In this document: one piece after another, positions 11,951 to 21,943 of the stretch
Layout of the letters: each line of letters opens with the position of its first letter
Numbering within the stretch: position 1 is the first letter of the stretch
NCBI RefSeq assembly: GCF_028502605.1
Contig: NC_079233.1
Coordinates: forward strand, 2,604,001 to 2,668,000
Length of the DNA: 64,000 nt
DNA from: Trichoderma breve
Lineage: Eukaryota; Ascomycota; Sordariomycetes; Hypocreales; Hypocreaceae
Reading direction: 5' to 3'
Notes under the pieces: model-generated
What the model saw: only the letters and a program-made list of their open reading frames with translations
Databases searched by the model: none
What the model was told of the DNA's origin: nothing
Translations under genes and position numbers: made by a program

Positions 11951-13219
11951 ATGACTAAATCAACCCCCTCATTATCACGATTTACTACCGATCTACGAGT
12001 GGTCAACTTTGTGTTTTTCTTAGTTTGGTTTATCGCTGTTCGATATTGTCAACAAACCACCTACTTCGACCCGTCCTCATATTTCTTTCGCTCAGATGCC
12101 GCGTACCAACCATTCTATTCGGCTGTTAGAGAGCAGGAAGCCGACAATTTCCTAGCTTCTCAAAGCGCACAAAACAGCAGATTAAGAAATGCAACAGAAG
12201 GAAGCGCTCGCCGCCCCGCTCCATACTGCATCGGCATCCCAACGCTTCAGAGAGAGCGGGCGCAATTCTTTCCGAGAACGGCGGCATCTCTTGTCGATTC
12301 ATTGGCACCTGAAGAGCGAGAGCTGATTCACATCGTTGTTCTCTTGTCTGATGCCGATGCGACAGTAAACTCAGCATTTGGACAAGACTGGCTCCATGCG
12401 ATTGCCGATACAGTCATAGTTCATGAAGATACGCCAGAGAAACTGGTCGCTGAAAATGGTTACCAGACGATACCACGACATTCCGAATCGGCGATTAGAG
12501 ACGAGCGAGTAAGACGCGACTATTCTGTGCTTTCCGAGACATGCCGCCGAAACGAGGCAGACTACTTCATTCTTGTCGAAGACGATGTCATCGCCGCGAG
12601 AGAGTGGTTCAAGCGACTCCTAGTGGCAACACCCCAAGTGAACGAGCGCGCGGTTGCTAAAAAGCGAGACTGGCTTTACATTCGACTTTTTTATACCGAA
12701 ACCTATATGGGATGGAACTCGGAGGAATGGCCAATGTATATTCGAAATATTGCGCTCATATATATGGCCGTGTTGGGAGTCATGTTCGCAGTTCGCTATC
12801 TCCACCAATTGGCTCCGCCCTCGCTCAAGGACCGAACATTTAAAAACTCAAAGCTCTTGATGGCAAATGTACTGTTTATCTGGGTACCTCTTTTCATTGG
12901 GCTTGGATTCATGGCTGGCCGGTTAACAGTCAACCCCATTCCATACGGCGTGCAAGAGATGCCGCGATACGGCTGTTGCAGCCAGGGCTTGGTTATACCA
13001 AACCGACACCTTACCTTGCTGCAAGATAAGCTGCAGGCGTCTCCATTTGACCTACCGGCCGACTCTACTATCGAAAAGACAGCGGATGACCTGCATTTGG
13101 ATAAATGGGCCGTTGTGCCTAGTGTTCTTCAGCATATTGGAGCGCGAGGATCGTCGGCTAAAGGCGGTGCCCTTAAGACGACATGGAATTTCAGTTTTGA
13201 AAGATTTTATTCAGCATAA
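11951..13219 (+). CDS. PGAP4-like GPI-glycan glycosyltransferase, integral membrane
   Basis: Intronless, 422 residues. It resembles PGAP4/TMEM246, the Golgi enzyme that adds a GalNAc side branch to GPI anchors, and its fungal relatives. An N-terminal membrane anchor covers about residues 15-32, followed by a lumenal GT-A-like domain with the metal-binding motif VEDDV (EDD about 210-212). A pair of hydrophobic helices (about 265-285 and 305-323) sits inside the catalytic region. That split-GT layout, with the second half carrying MPRYGCCSQGLVIPN and QHIGARGSS, is the hallmark of the family, and the length matches the animal protein (about 400 residues). Whether the fungal enzyme transfers GalNAc or another sugar is unknown. 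It stands alone and converges on the rhodopsin-domain gene. Confidence 0.8.
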   Translation: MTKSTPSLSRFTTDLRVVNFVFFLVWFIAVRYCQQTTYFDPSSYFFRSDAAYQPFYSAVREQEADNFLASQSAQNSRLRNATEGSARRPAPYCIGIPTLQRERAQFFPRTAASLVDSLAPEERELIHIVVLLSDADATVNSAFGQDWLHAIADTVIVHEDTPEKLVAENGYQTIPRHSESAIRDERVRRDYSVLSETCRRNEADYFILVEDDVIAAREWFKRLLVATPQVNERAVAKKRDWLYIRLFYTETYMGWNSEEWPMYIRNIALIYMAVLGVMFAVRYLHQLAPPSLKDRTFKNSKLLMANVLFIWVPLFIGLGFMAGRLTVNPIPYGVQEMPRYGCCSQGLVIPNRHLTLLQDKLQASPFDLPADSTIEKTADDLHLDKWAVVPSVLQHIGARGSSAKGGALKTTWNFSFERFYSA

Positions 13220-13310
13220 ATGTTCATATTTAGACATGAAATATATACATATATATACCACTTCGCAAGCATTCAAACTTTTTTACAATACCAATATTTT
13301 GACATTGAGC

Positions 13311-13321
13311 GGGGGGGGGGG
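13311..13321. repeat. Poly-G tract, 11 bases
   Basis: Run of 11 G in the 3' flank between two convergent genes. Seen directly. Confidence 0.9.
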
Positions 13322-13489
13322 TATTCATCTTAACTGGTGATGTGATGTCAAGAGTTCGAAGGCCGGCTATCATCATCATACCTCTAAATGCCACTACTTG
13401 TAAGTTTAAGAAAACAAAGGGGATTTTATTACAGCTAAAAGAAGGGAATATTGTTTATAAAGGGTATCGTATCTTGGGTATCACTGCTG

Positions 13490-14803
13490 TTACGCCCGGT
13501 CCATGTGGTATGACGTTCTCACAACATCAACCGTTTTTGAGATACCCTGAACGCCTGCGGTATCAGAGCCGCTATCATTATCTTTGAGACCATCATCGAT
13601 GATGTGTAGCTCATCACTTTTCCTTCCCAATCCTGCTTCGGGCCCAGAGATAGACACAACCTGACGACTGTGTCCTCCTCCCCGCCACATGCCTGGATGG
13701 GATGCATGTCCGGATAAGTTGGACAGATTAAAAGCCCCCTTGCCTGGAGTTCTGTTGTCATTGTGGTTTGAGTTTTTCATAGTCGATTCGAAGAAACGAG
13801 GGAATATTCGAGCCAAAGGCTGTCTTAGAGCGGGAAGACAGGCGCCGATAATACCCGCATTGGCCTCGATCAACGTCCACATGCCGCGATCAATAAAGTT
13901 CCATGTGGTATCTGCTTTGTTGGCGAGTGAGTTTTTCACGGACGTTGCTCTGAGGATTGACGTCACAGTAACACTATTGAAGGCAAATGATTGTTAGCAC
14001 ATTGTCCGGGTAGGTAAGTTCGGGACTTATTGGAGGCAGGCTCTACGTACAAACCGCCCATCAGGAAGATGGCACACAGCATCACCTTGCTGCGTGGGCT
14101 GAGCTGGAGTTGCATGATCGGCGCGATGGGAAGAGCCAAAACCATCACATCTGTTAAGATGTTCATTACGGCATAGGCGACCCAGAATATATCCGAGTTG
14201 ATACATGTTGCCTTGACGCTCTTATCCCAAGCGCCAGCAATGGGAACGCATTGAAAAATGGTAGATCCTACACCACCAATGCTCCAAGCAACGACGACCC
14301 CCATTACAATATAAGACGCAATCTGGAATTTCTTGGTGACAAAAATACGCTGATAAAGTAGGATGGTGGCCACTTTGTTGAGGCAAACGGTTACTTTGTA
14401 GGGGGTTTGAGCAATGAAGAACCACCTCAGAGCGGTGTTGAGCTCAACCACAGTGAGATCGGCTTTGTGCATTCCGTAGCCATTTTCGATGGCAAGCTGA
14501 ATAGCAACAGAGAGAACGATGGAGAAAAGCTGAGATGAAGAAAGCCGATGAATAAAAGATTAGCGAAGACTAGTCTTGACGCAGATCAGGGGCAAGAAGA
14601 CAAAACAAAATCTCAAAGGTACTCACCAAGGAGAAGATGATGACAACATCGTCAGCACCAAAGTTGAAGAGGTAGACTCGACTCGCACATCTAAAAGTTA
14701 CAACCAATCCGGCGACGATGATCATTACCATAGACGTGATGTATAACTTCCAGCCATGATTGTCTATCCCGTCGGCAGGGAAGCCCATACCCTTCGGCCC
14801 CAT
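13490..14803 (-). CDS. Rhodopsin-domain (PTH11-like) seven-helix membrane protein, no CFEM domain
   Basis: Predicted 320 residues in three exons: 14803-14627, 14529-14051 and 13973-13490. Introns 14530-14626 (GTGAGT...TCAG) and 13974-14050 (GTACGT...ATAG) preserve frame, giving IIFSL-LFSIVL and MGG-F-VTVTSIL. About seven hydrophobic helices fill residues 15-270, with the conserved family patterns FGADDVVII after helix 2, CLNKVATILLYQRIF in helix 4, and FQCVPIAGAWD followed by C-INSDIFW (a Cys pair). The tail is hydrophilic, about 80 residues, rich in Gly, Ser and His. This fungal family includes PTH11-like receptors used for surface and nutrient sensing, but most members have no known ligand. 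No extracellular CFEM domain is present. Stop at 13490. Confidence 0.88.
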
Positions 14804-17800
14804 CGTGGATCGCGAGTGTAGCCTTGATCACAACTAGAGCATGGGACACATGGCTCAGGCGGGCGTTTTGTTATTCTACTCTTTTCTGTTGGATAATCGC
14901 CTTCCCGAATTAGCCGGATGTTGACTTGAAGACTAATCCCGTTCCCCGGTGTGGGAAGCCGTGGCAATCGGATGCTTTGCGCTGGAAAGGCCCTCGACCG
15001 GCAGACCGGCCAAGGCAAAAGAAACGTAAGATATCGACAACTTTGCTCGCGTTGGTCAGATATGGAGTGCCGTCCCCAGAGAATATGAATAGAAACTCCA
15101 GATGCCCCCCTGTTCGCAGAGAAAGGGAAAGAAATCGCCGCCGAGGACCTGCCAAGAGTTTCGAGTAACACCACCTTCTGGTATTACCCTCCGGGCAGAT
15201 TACTCCTGTACGAGGACTTTTGCCATTAGTCCTTCTTTCCCCTTTCTGCAATGCACAACTACTGTATGTCTTGTAGCTAGTGATGAAATGTCATAAGCCC
15301 AACCCTGTGAATGCATGCAGGACAAGCGATGCAACAATGCAAGGCCGGGAGAGCTGGGGTACTGCTCAGTGGAGCCTGCAAAAGAGGTCCACGAAATGAG
15401 ACAGGCTCTCTTCGGCGACATTCTAGATGGCGAAGGATGATTGAGCATCGTAAACTTGTTACTGCCAGCACCACTGCTATCATACAAATAGCTAGCTTGG
15501 TAGACTTATGTGGCATGGAGTGCAGGATATGGCCAAGTAGTACTCCGCAGCATCCCGTAATTCGTATCGAAAGGACTCAAAGGAGTAAACGAATGGAGCA
15601 TTTTTGATCTAAGAACTCAGATCCATGGCATAAGTTATGCTGGTTGGGCATAAGGATGAGAGTAGAGTGTTCATGCTGGCAGAGCTTGAGTCCTTTGCGA
15701 GCGGCATGCCATATTCTTGGAACAAACTTGCTTCTCATTATTCCCACCTAAAAGATGACACTCTTCTCCTTGAATCATCTAATCGTCTTTGGTTTGGTTT
15801 TACTCTCGACACTCAGCTCCTTCGCGCGTCTTAAGCCACGCAGTAGGGCCATACTAGAAGTGCTAGTGGCTTCATTCACTTGCAGCAGTGGATCTTCAAA
15901 CACCCAAACGCCTTTCGAGGGACTCTTCCGCCTGCAAGGAACCTACACACGAGTACGGTTACAAATCCCTCGCCGCTCAGCTTTCGCTCGCGGAGCTGAG
16001 CAGGACTCCGTCTACATCCATGCAGACACGCAGGGCCAACAGCATCTCCACTCCTTACCCCTGTCCTCCAGCCGTCCACTGGTTAGGAAGGACGTGTTGG
16101 TTCGGGACGCCTCAATGAAGAATTTAGAATCGACTAAAGTCTTTACGAAAGGAGTGAATTAACCGGTCAAAGCTAGCACAGACGTCGCTCCACGATATCG
16201 GGTGATGGAATCTCGCCTTCTTTGCTTTTTCTGTATCGCGCGAATCGTGTCTCTGGCGGAAGAGCTAAGTTTATCGCCAACTTTAAATTCTTCTGACATC
16301 GGCCCCGACGGCTAGAGAGGAGTGCGACAGGCACCAAAACATGGAATCATGCGCTAGTTTGTATCCTTGCCATGGCAATGTCGACTAGAACGCTGGAGCC
16401 CACTCCGCTACGGAACCAGCACTTTATACGCGGTTTTAGTACGTGGTTTAGCACTCGTACGCCATGGCTAGTTCTTGTTAGCTGTTGTCTTCAGCCATGG
16501 AGGGAAACAAATTGCGTAGTACGGAGTGAATTTGTCTGTCTACGCGGAATACGCAGAGATTCCCCTGCTTAGTCGTCCAGGAGAGAGAACCAGGTTTGTT
16601 CTGCCAAGATGACAAATGCTTCTGCTTCTGTACAGAAAACAGACTCACAGACTCGTACAGAGCACAACTTTCAGCTGAATTGGAGTATGTAATCGTTGCT
16701 GGACACAAGGATTGTCCGATGCCGAGCATACCGGCGCAATTGAGCGCGAGAAGTGGCTACAAACTATTGGTTTCTATCATCCACAATGGTTGAGATGTTA
16801 TAGAAGTTGAAAAAGAACCCTACTGCGGTGCTGTTTTTGGAGTTGACCGGAACAGGGACCGCAATAAATTTGTCGGGGCTCATTCGATGCTTCACAGTGA
16901 GAAAAGGGTGATGCCGGGTGTACCGCACCTTCATGTGTCTTTGGAAACGGAAATGGTAGATCATAGAAGCACGAACGAAGTCGTTGATGGAGGGCAGCAA
17001 TACGGAGCATGAATACTACAAACAGACAAGGAGATGCAAGAGATTGCTAGAATACTACACACAATGTTGCACTCCGTAAAGCCTCCGCATGGGCAGAATC
17101 TCTCGTAGCAAAATCGAAGGGCCTCCGCATCTCCACCTGTTTACTCAATCCTCGCGCCCGCAAATGGACTTTTTATTGCTTCGTACTCTCTCTTAGGCTG
17201 AGATTTATTGACCAAGCTGCTCCTCCGCCATGCAGCAATTGATCCGTAATTTTCTTGGCTGTAAATTGGTGACCTCTCGGCAGGGATTGCCCCCAATTGT
17301 TTGGGGGATGTTGGCCGATAATATCCCTGCCAGCGACCTAGAAAAGTGCCCCGGCCCATGAAGCTTTCGCGTCTTCCCGCATCAATCAACCTGGAAACGA
17401 ACACTGACGACCGGAAAATGAGCTCTGTTGGCCGCATCCCGGAGCTGGGCCTCCATAATTGCCTGAGACATTGGAGAGGCCCGGCACCTTGGTTGCCGAG
17501 CTGCTACCTGTAGAAGCTCTGCTGGGCGGCCTGGTTACTGGATCGGGTTGCAGATGCGAGCGCCTCAACGTGGGTTATGACAATCAATATGGGGTTTAGT
17601 AAACGGTGGTTTGATGAAATTGCGCATGAACTGGATCCGCGCCGCGCAATTGGCCCGGGTTAAGTAACGACAGACAAAAGCTCGGAGTCTAACCGGATGA
17701 CTATATATGTAGTGATGCCGATGCTGCTGTCGTATCACTCGGACGAAAGGTGTTGTTGATCATTGGCGGTTCACCACATCTCCAGCAGCCTCACTTTCAC

Positions 17801-17807
17801 CTTCACC
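14804..17807. other. Gene-free stretch between divergent genes, about 3 kb
   Basis: No supported gene. The left side is the promoter of the rhodopsin-domain gene and the right side that of the carboxylesterase. A 78-codon minus-strand frame (16764-17000) has a protein-like composition but no start context, domain or partner exon. Motif copies TACGGAGTG (16520-16528) and CACTCCGTA (17070-17078) are present. Confidence 0.5.
17702..17708 (+). promoter_or_regulatory. TATA element of the carboxylesterase gene
   Basis: TATATAT 100 bases upstream of the chosen start codon at 17808; typical spacing for a short fungal leader. Function inferred from position. Confidence 0.5.
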
Positions 17808-19507
17808 ATGCTTCTCACGACCAAGAGCGCGGCCTTGATCTTGGGCGCTGCCCTTGCCTCAGCTACTCCTGTGGATGTCACATCATCGACGGCATCGAGC
17901 TGTAACACCCGTCAGTTTCTCACCGTGTCCACGTCCAATGGTCCCATCACCGGTCACCAAGCGTCCAACTCAGCCTGTGTGATTGAATACCTGGGCATTC
18001 CCTTTGCGCAGCCGCCTGTTGGAAGCTTGCGATTCGCAGTGCCCACCAAGATTCGATCCAAGAAGCCATATGTGGCTGCTAATTTTGGATTTGATTGTCC
18101 TTTGACGCCGTCGAAGCCTGTCAATTACCCCGGATTTACGCCCCAGGCGCAGCAGATCGTCAACTATTTCGCCTCTGCGGCGGGCACTCCTCAGAGTGAA
18201 GATTGCCTTACCCTCAACATTTGGTCTAAGGCGACGCAGAATGCATTGAAAGCGAAGAAACCTGTCCTGGTGTTCTTCTATGGAGGAAGTAAGCATACAC
18301 ATATCCAATTCTCTAAGCCGCACGACGATTCCGGTCACTAACAGCGAGGACAGGATATACCATTGGAAACACCGACAGCCCGTTCTACTCAGGCAAATAC
18401 TTTGCCGACAGCGAGGATATTGTCGTCGTTACGGTCAACTACCGACTCAACATTTTCGGCTTCCCTGGTGCCCCAGGCGAGACTCAGAACCTCGGTCTGC
18501 GCGACCAGCGAGCGGCCGTCGAGTGGGTTCGAGACAACATCAAGCAGTTCGGCGGCGACCCCAGCAAGATTACCATCTCTGGCCAGTCTGCGGGAGGTGT
18601 TGCTGTTGATTACTGGACCTACGCGTACAAGAAGGACCCCATTGTCAACGGCGTCATTGCGCACTCGGGCAATGTCTTCAGCTTCCCCGTCAACGCCCCA
18701 GGCGTCCCTGAGAAGAATTGGGACACTGTTGTGGCTGCTGTGAACTGCACTTCTGCCAGCGATGTCATGTCTTGCATGCGCCAGGCGGACTGGACAGCCA
18801 TCAAGGCCGCTGCGGCCGGCATCAAACCCACGCCGAGCAGTAGTGTTCTGCGATCCATTCCTGCGTTCTACCCGATGCCAGACGAACAAGTTGTTTTCTC
18901 CGACTACCTCTCATTGACCAATGCTGGTAAATTTGCAAAGGTTCCTCTTTTGCTGGGAAACAACAACAACGAGGATGGATACTACCGCATTCCCGCGTTC
19001 GCCTCTGGCATCGTGCCGACTGCTGACCAGGTCGTGTCTTTCCTCCTGGAGTCTTTCACCTGTCCCGTGTCCCATCAGGCCAACGCTCGACGAAACCACG
19101 GAGTGCCAGCCTGGGCTTACCGATACATGGCCGACTGGGATAACACTCGCCTCTATCCCACCAGCGGTGCTTATCACGGTGTCGATCTTCACATGATCTT
19201 TGGAGCGTCCGCAGATGTCAGCGGATTGCCCACGACCGCAGACCAGAGAAGCCTCACGAAGCTGATGCAACACGCTTGGTTTACCTTTAGCAACAACCCT
19301 ACCTCAGGTCTCAGCAGCCTTGGATGGCCTCAATTCAACAAGAAGAAGGCCTCGTTGATCGTGCTTGGCCAAAACAACCGTCCCAAGGCACAGTTTGTGT
19401 CTCCGTCGGTGTTTGACCTTACATGCCCTAACATTACCTTGGCAGGTTTGGGAAGTGTTGTATCCACAGTGGCCGATGCAGTAACGCAGCCGCTGTTGGA
19501 TTATTAG
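17808..19507 (+). CDS. Secreted type-B carboxylesterase (alpha/beta hydrolase)
   Basis: Predicted 544 residues. Exon 1 is 17808-18288 and exon 2 is 18354-19507; the intron 18289-18353 has donor GTAAGC and acceptor ACAG and restores YGG-R-YTIGNTD. I chose ATG 17808 because it opens a clean signal peptide (MLLTTKSAALILGAALASA); the same frame extends upstream only from a TTG. Carboxylesterase type-B signatures are EYLGIPFAQPPVG, EDCLTLNIW, the nucleophile elbow SGQSAGG (Ser), an acidic member probably in the NNNNEDGYY segment and the catalytic His in YHGVDLHMIFG. The family hydrolyses esters and includes lipases, feruloyl-type esterases and mycotoxin or xenobiotic esterases; the substrate here is unknown. 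Length is normal and all triad candidates are present. Confidence 0.92.
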
Positions 19508-20282
19508 ATTGATACATGGCTCGGCAGCCTACTAATGAATTATACGAAGCTACGATATATAAATTAATAACATCCAAGACTTCTAATCATAATTGAAGGT
19601 TTCAGACTCGTACCCTAATAATCAATGCCTAGTGCTGTTCGCCTACTTCTGTGAGATTAAATGAAGCTGTTTTCGCATCATAGCGCTTTCTTTATTCGCG
19701 CAGTTCTCCACTATCATATGCACAGAATGGTTCGTTAGAATATGCCGGGTCACCGGATATAACTTTTTGGATTCGAGTGACAGGTTGACAGGTAAACCGG
19801 GCACCCATTGATACCAACGGCAGATATAGAGGGAGTATGACGTGTAAGAAAGTTCTAAACCATAATCGAGCCGTTAAAGACGCATGTACATATCACTGTT
19901 CCTTTCAATCAAGAAATCAATTCCTCGCACGACTTCGTGAATCTTCTTTATATGAAGCTCTTTAGATGAGTTACTATAAAATATAAAATACAGAAAACGA
20001 AGTATGTAAGTTTAACTCTAATCATCAAGTGAGGCGGACTTTGAGATTCTGTCTAGCCCATCCCGCCTAGTGAATTTAATTAACTCAGCCTAATCGTCTC
20101 GATAAGTCTCAAAGATAACATCTTTTCGAGTACAATATACATCTCCACAAGTTTTGATATCGTATGTTCGTGTATACTCGGGTATAAACGGGCATATGAA
20201 ATAACCACAATAGCATGCGCGATATCCGACTTCGGTCATGACATAATTTACCCACCGTGAGATTGAGGGGTAGGTCTTTTGA
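19508..20282. other. Intergenic, AT-rich, ahead of the thi5 promoter
   Basis: About 775 bases of A+T-rich sequence with no supported gene; carboxylesterase 3' flank and distal thi5 promoter. Confidence 0.55.
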
Positions 20283-20290
20283 ATATTTTA
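20283..20290 (+). promoter_or_regulatory. TATA-like element and pyrimidine-rich start region of thi5
   Basis: ATATTTTA is followed within 20-40 bases by a TC-rich run (20308-20330), a usual fungal transcription-start environment. This places the thi5 leader at roughly 20310-20747. Inferred from composition only. Confidence 0.35.
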
Positions 20291-20435
20291 TTCCAGTTCT
20301 AAAACTCTCGTCTCTTCCCTTCTTCTCCCACACAACTTTAGTTTATTCAATCTTTGGATTGTCAATTTTCTGTCACCCAAAAACAACCAATTCCCAACAA
20401 AACTCTTTTGGTACGAGGCTCGCCTCCAAGGAGCC

Positions 20436-20486
20436 ATGTTACTTGTCGCAATGGAACTATCCAGTCATCGAGGTAAAGTAGACTGA
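20436..20486 (+). CDS. Upstream ORF in the thi5 leader (16 codons, inhibitory candidate)
   Basis: ATG TTA CTT GTC... ends at TGA 20484-20486 in unspliced RNA, giving MLLVAMELSSHRGKVD. It spans the proximal donor at 20473. If RNA is spliced from 20473 to acceptor 20705 or 20726, the frame runs on past the main start codon out of frame and stops at the TAA at 20758-20760. If acceptor 20712 is used it stops at once. Splicing from the distal donor at 20411 removes it. It is therefore positioned to repress thi5 translation in some splice forms. The peptide itself probably has no function. Confidence 0.55.
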   Translation: MLLVAMELSSHRGKVD

Positions 20487-20674
20487 GCAAGCATCCGGGT
20501 GTTCGATCCGTTCTATCATGCTGTCTCTCTCTCCACTAGCTCTCGATGGTGATCGATTCATTCGATCATTATCTTGAAGTCTAGTTTAAGGTAGGAGACG
20601 GCATGGTAGAGTGGATTGATCTGAGAAATACCGGCGAACTTGATCTGGATAATACCAGCGAAAGGATCTGCTTC
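20485..20674 (+). promoter_or_regulatory. Thiamine pyrophosphate (TPP) riboswitch aptamer, fungal long-P3 type
   Basis: The conserved TPP aptamer core is present: CTGAGA at 20621-20626, then TGATCTGGATAATACCAGCG at 20641-20660 followed by AAAGGAT, which form the pyrophosphate and pyrimidine sensor arms. P1 pairs 20485-20496 with 20664-20674 (two bulges). P2 can pair CC-GGT (20495-20500) with ACCGG (20630-20634). P3 is an uninterrupted 17-bp stem, 20504-20520 with 20602-20618 (some G-U), capped by an 81-base insert that holds its own hairpin (GATCGA/TCGATC, 20551-20567). Long variable P3 arms are typical of eukaryotic TPP riboswitches. Location in a leader intron just upstream of the pyrimidine-synthase gene makes the call secure. 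Expected effect: high TPP shifts splicing and lowers thi5 expression. Confidence 0.95.
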
Positions 20675-20747
20675 TTGGGCTTCCACTGCTCTCCTAATCA
20701 TACAGTGTACAGACTAACCCACGTAGCTCTTTGCTCGATTATCCAAA

Positions 20748-21943
20748 ATGTCGACGGATAAGATCACGTTCTTGGCCAACTGGTCAGACTTATCCTCGTC
20801 AATTGAGCTAGTGATCCGTGAAATTAACCAAGACACAGGCATGCCACCCCTTACCACGCACCCGTCTACCTCGCTCAAGCGAAAGGATACTTCAAGGATG
20901 AAGGCATCAAGGTCGCTCTCTTGGAGCCCAACGACCCTAGCGTATGCAACATTTCCTAATCATTCATTGAGCAGAAACTCACTCGCATTAATAGGATGTC
21001 ACCGAGATCATCGGATCCGGCAAAGTGGACCTCGGATTCAAGGCCATGATTCACACTCTTGCCGTAAGACTATACCCTTGACTCAACAATTCCTTATATG
21101 GTTACTTATGCACTCCTTTAGGCAAAAGCCCGTGGCTTCCCGGTTGTGTCTATCGGCAGCCTGCTTGATGAGCCATTCACCGGTGTCATTTACCTCAAGG
21201 AGTCGGGCATCACTACTGATTTCCGCTCCCTCAAGGGCAAGCGCATCGGCTATGTGGGAGAGTTTGGCAAGATCCAGATCGACGAGCTGACTTCCCACTA
21301 TGGCCTCACCCCAGAGGACTACACTGCGGTTCGCTGCGGAATGAATGTTTCCAAGGCCATCATCAGCGGCGAAATTGACGCTGGTATTGGCCTGGAGAAT
21401 GTCCAGATGGTTGAGCTCGAGGAGTGGCTCGACAAGCAGGGCCGCCCCAAGACAGACGTCCAAATGCTTCGCATTGATGAGCTCGCCGAATTGGGCTGCT
21501 GTTGCTTCTGTACCATCCTCTACATCGGCAACGAGTCCTTCATTGAGAAGAACCCGGAGAAAGTTCGCGCTTTCCTTCGTGCTGTCAAGAAGGCCACTGA
21601 TTTCGTCCTTGCTGACCCCAACAAGGCTTGGGCTGAGTATGTTGACTTCAAGCCCGTCATGGGTACTGACCTCAACCGCAAGATGTTTGAGCGTAGCTTT
21701 GCCTACTTCTCAAAGGACTTGAAGAACGTTCAGCGCGATTGGAACAAGGTGACCAAGTATGGACAGAGACTCGGCGTCTTGGACGCACAGTTCAAGTCCA
21801 ACTACACCAACGAGTTCCTTAGCTGGGAGCTTGAGGCCGAGTCCGCAGACCCTACCGGCGACCAGAAGCGCATGGTTGAGTTGCAGTGTGACGTTGCCTG
21901 CCGAGGAGGCTTCCGCCGACTCCCAGCTGTCATCAAGGCTTAA
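20748..21943 (+). CDS. thi5: 4-amino-5-hydroxymethyl-2-methylpyrimidine phosphate synthase (Thi5/Nmt1)
   Basis: Makes HMP-P, the pyrimidine half of thiamine, from its own active-site histidine and pyridoxal phosphate; in yeast it is a single-turnover iron-dependent enzyme. Exons: 20748-20782, 20839-20941, 20995-21063 and 21122-21943; 342 residues (yeast about 340). Introns are 20783-20838, 20942-20994 and 21064-21121. The first donor, GTCAGA, is weak, but joining gives [15 protein letters not shown], exactly the family sequence. Lys62 and His66 fall in [10 protein letters not shown], the same residue numbers as the PLP-binding Lys and donor His of yeast Thi5. The iron-binding motif CCCFC is present in LGCCCFCTI. 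It is preceded by a TPP riboswitch and upstream ORF, so end-product control is expected. No sign of damage. Confidence 0.97.

Larger units (their letters stand above)
20411..20726 (+). other. Candidate alternatively spliced intron in the thi5 5' leader
   Basis: The leader holds two usable donors, a distal one at 20411 (GTACGA) and a proximal one at 20473 (GTAAAG). Three candidate acceptors end at 20705, 20712 and 20726, and CTAAT and CTAAC branch-like motifs occur at 20694-20698 and 20714-20718. The distal donor removes both the upstream ORF and the aptamer; the proximal donor removes the aptamer but keeps the upstream ATG. No ATG occurs between 20310 and 20411, so the distally spliced leader would be free of upstream starts. 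The arrangement parallels Neurospora NMT1. Splice usage is inferred; no RNA data. Confidence 0.6.

Noticed and set aside
18389..18889. 166-codon minus-strand frame
   Set aside because: Antisense to the carboxylesterase catalytic region.
20257..20481. 74-codon frame in the thi5 leader
   Set aside because: Does not begin at a convincing ATG context, overlaps TATA/TC-rich start region, and is better explained as leader DNA.
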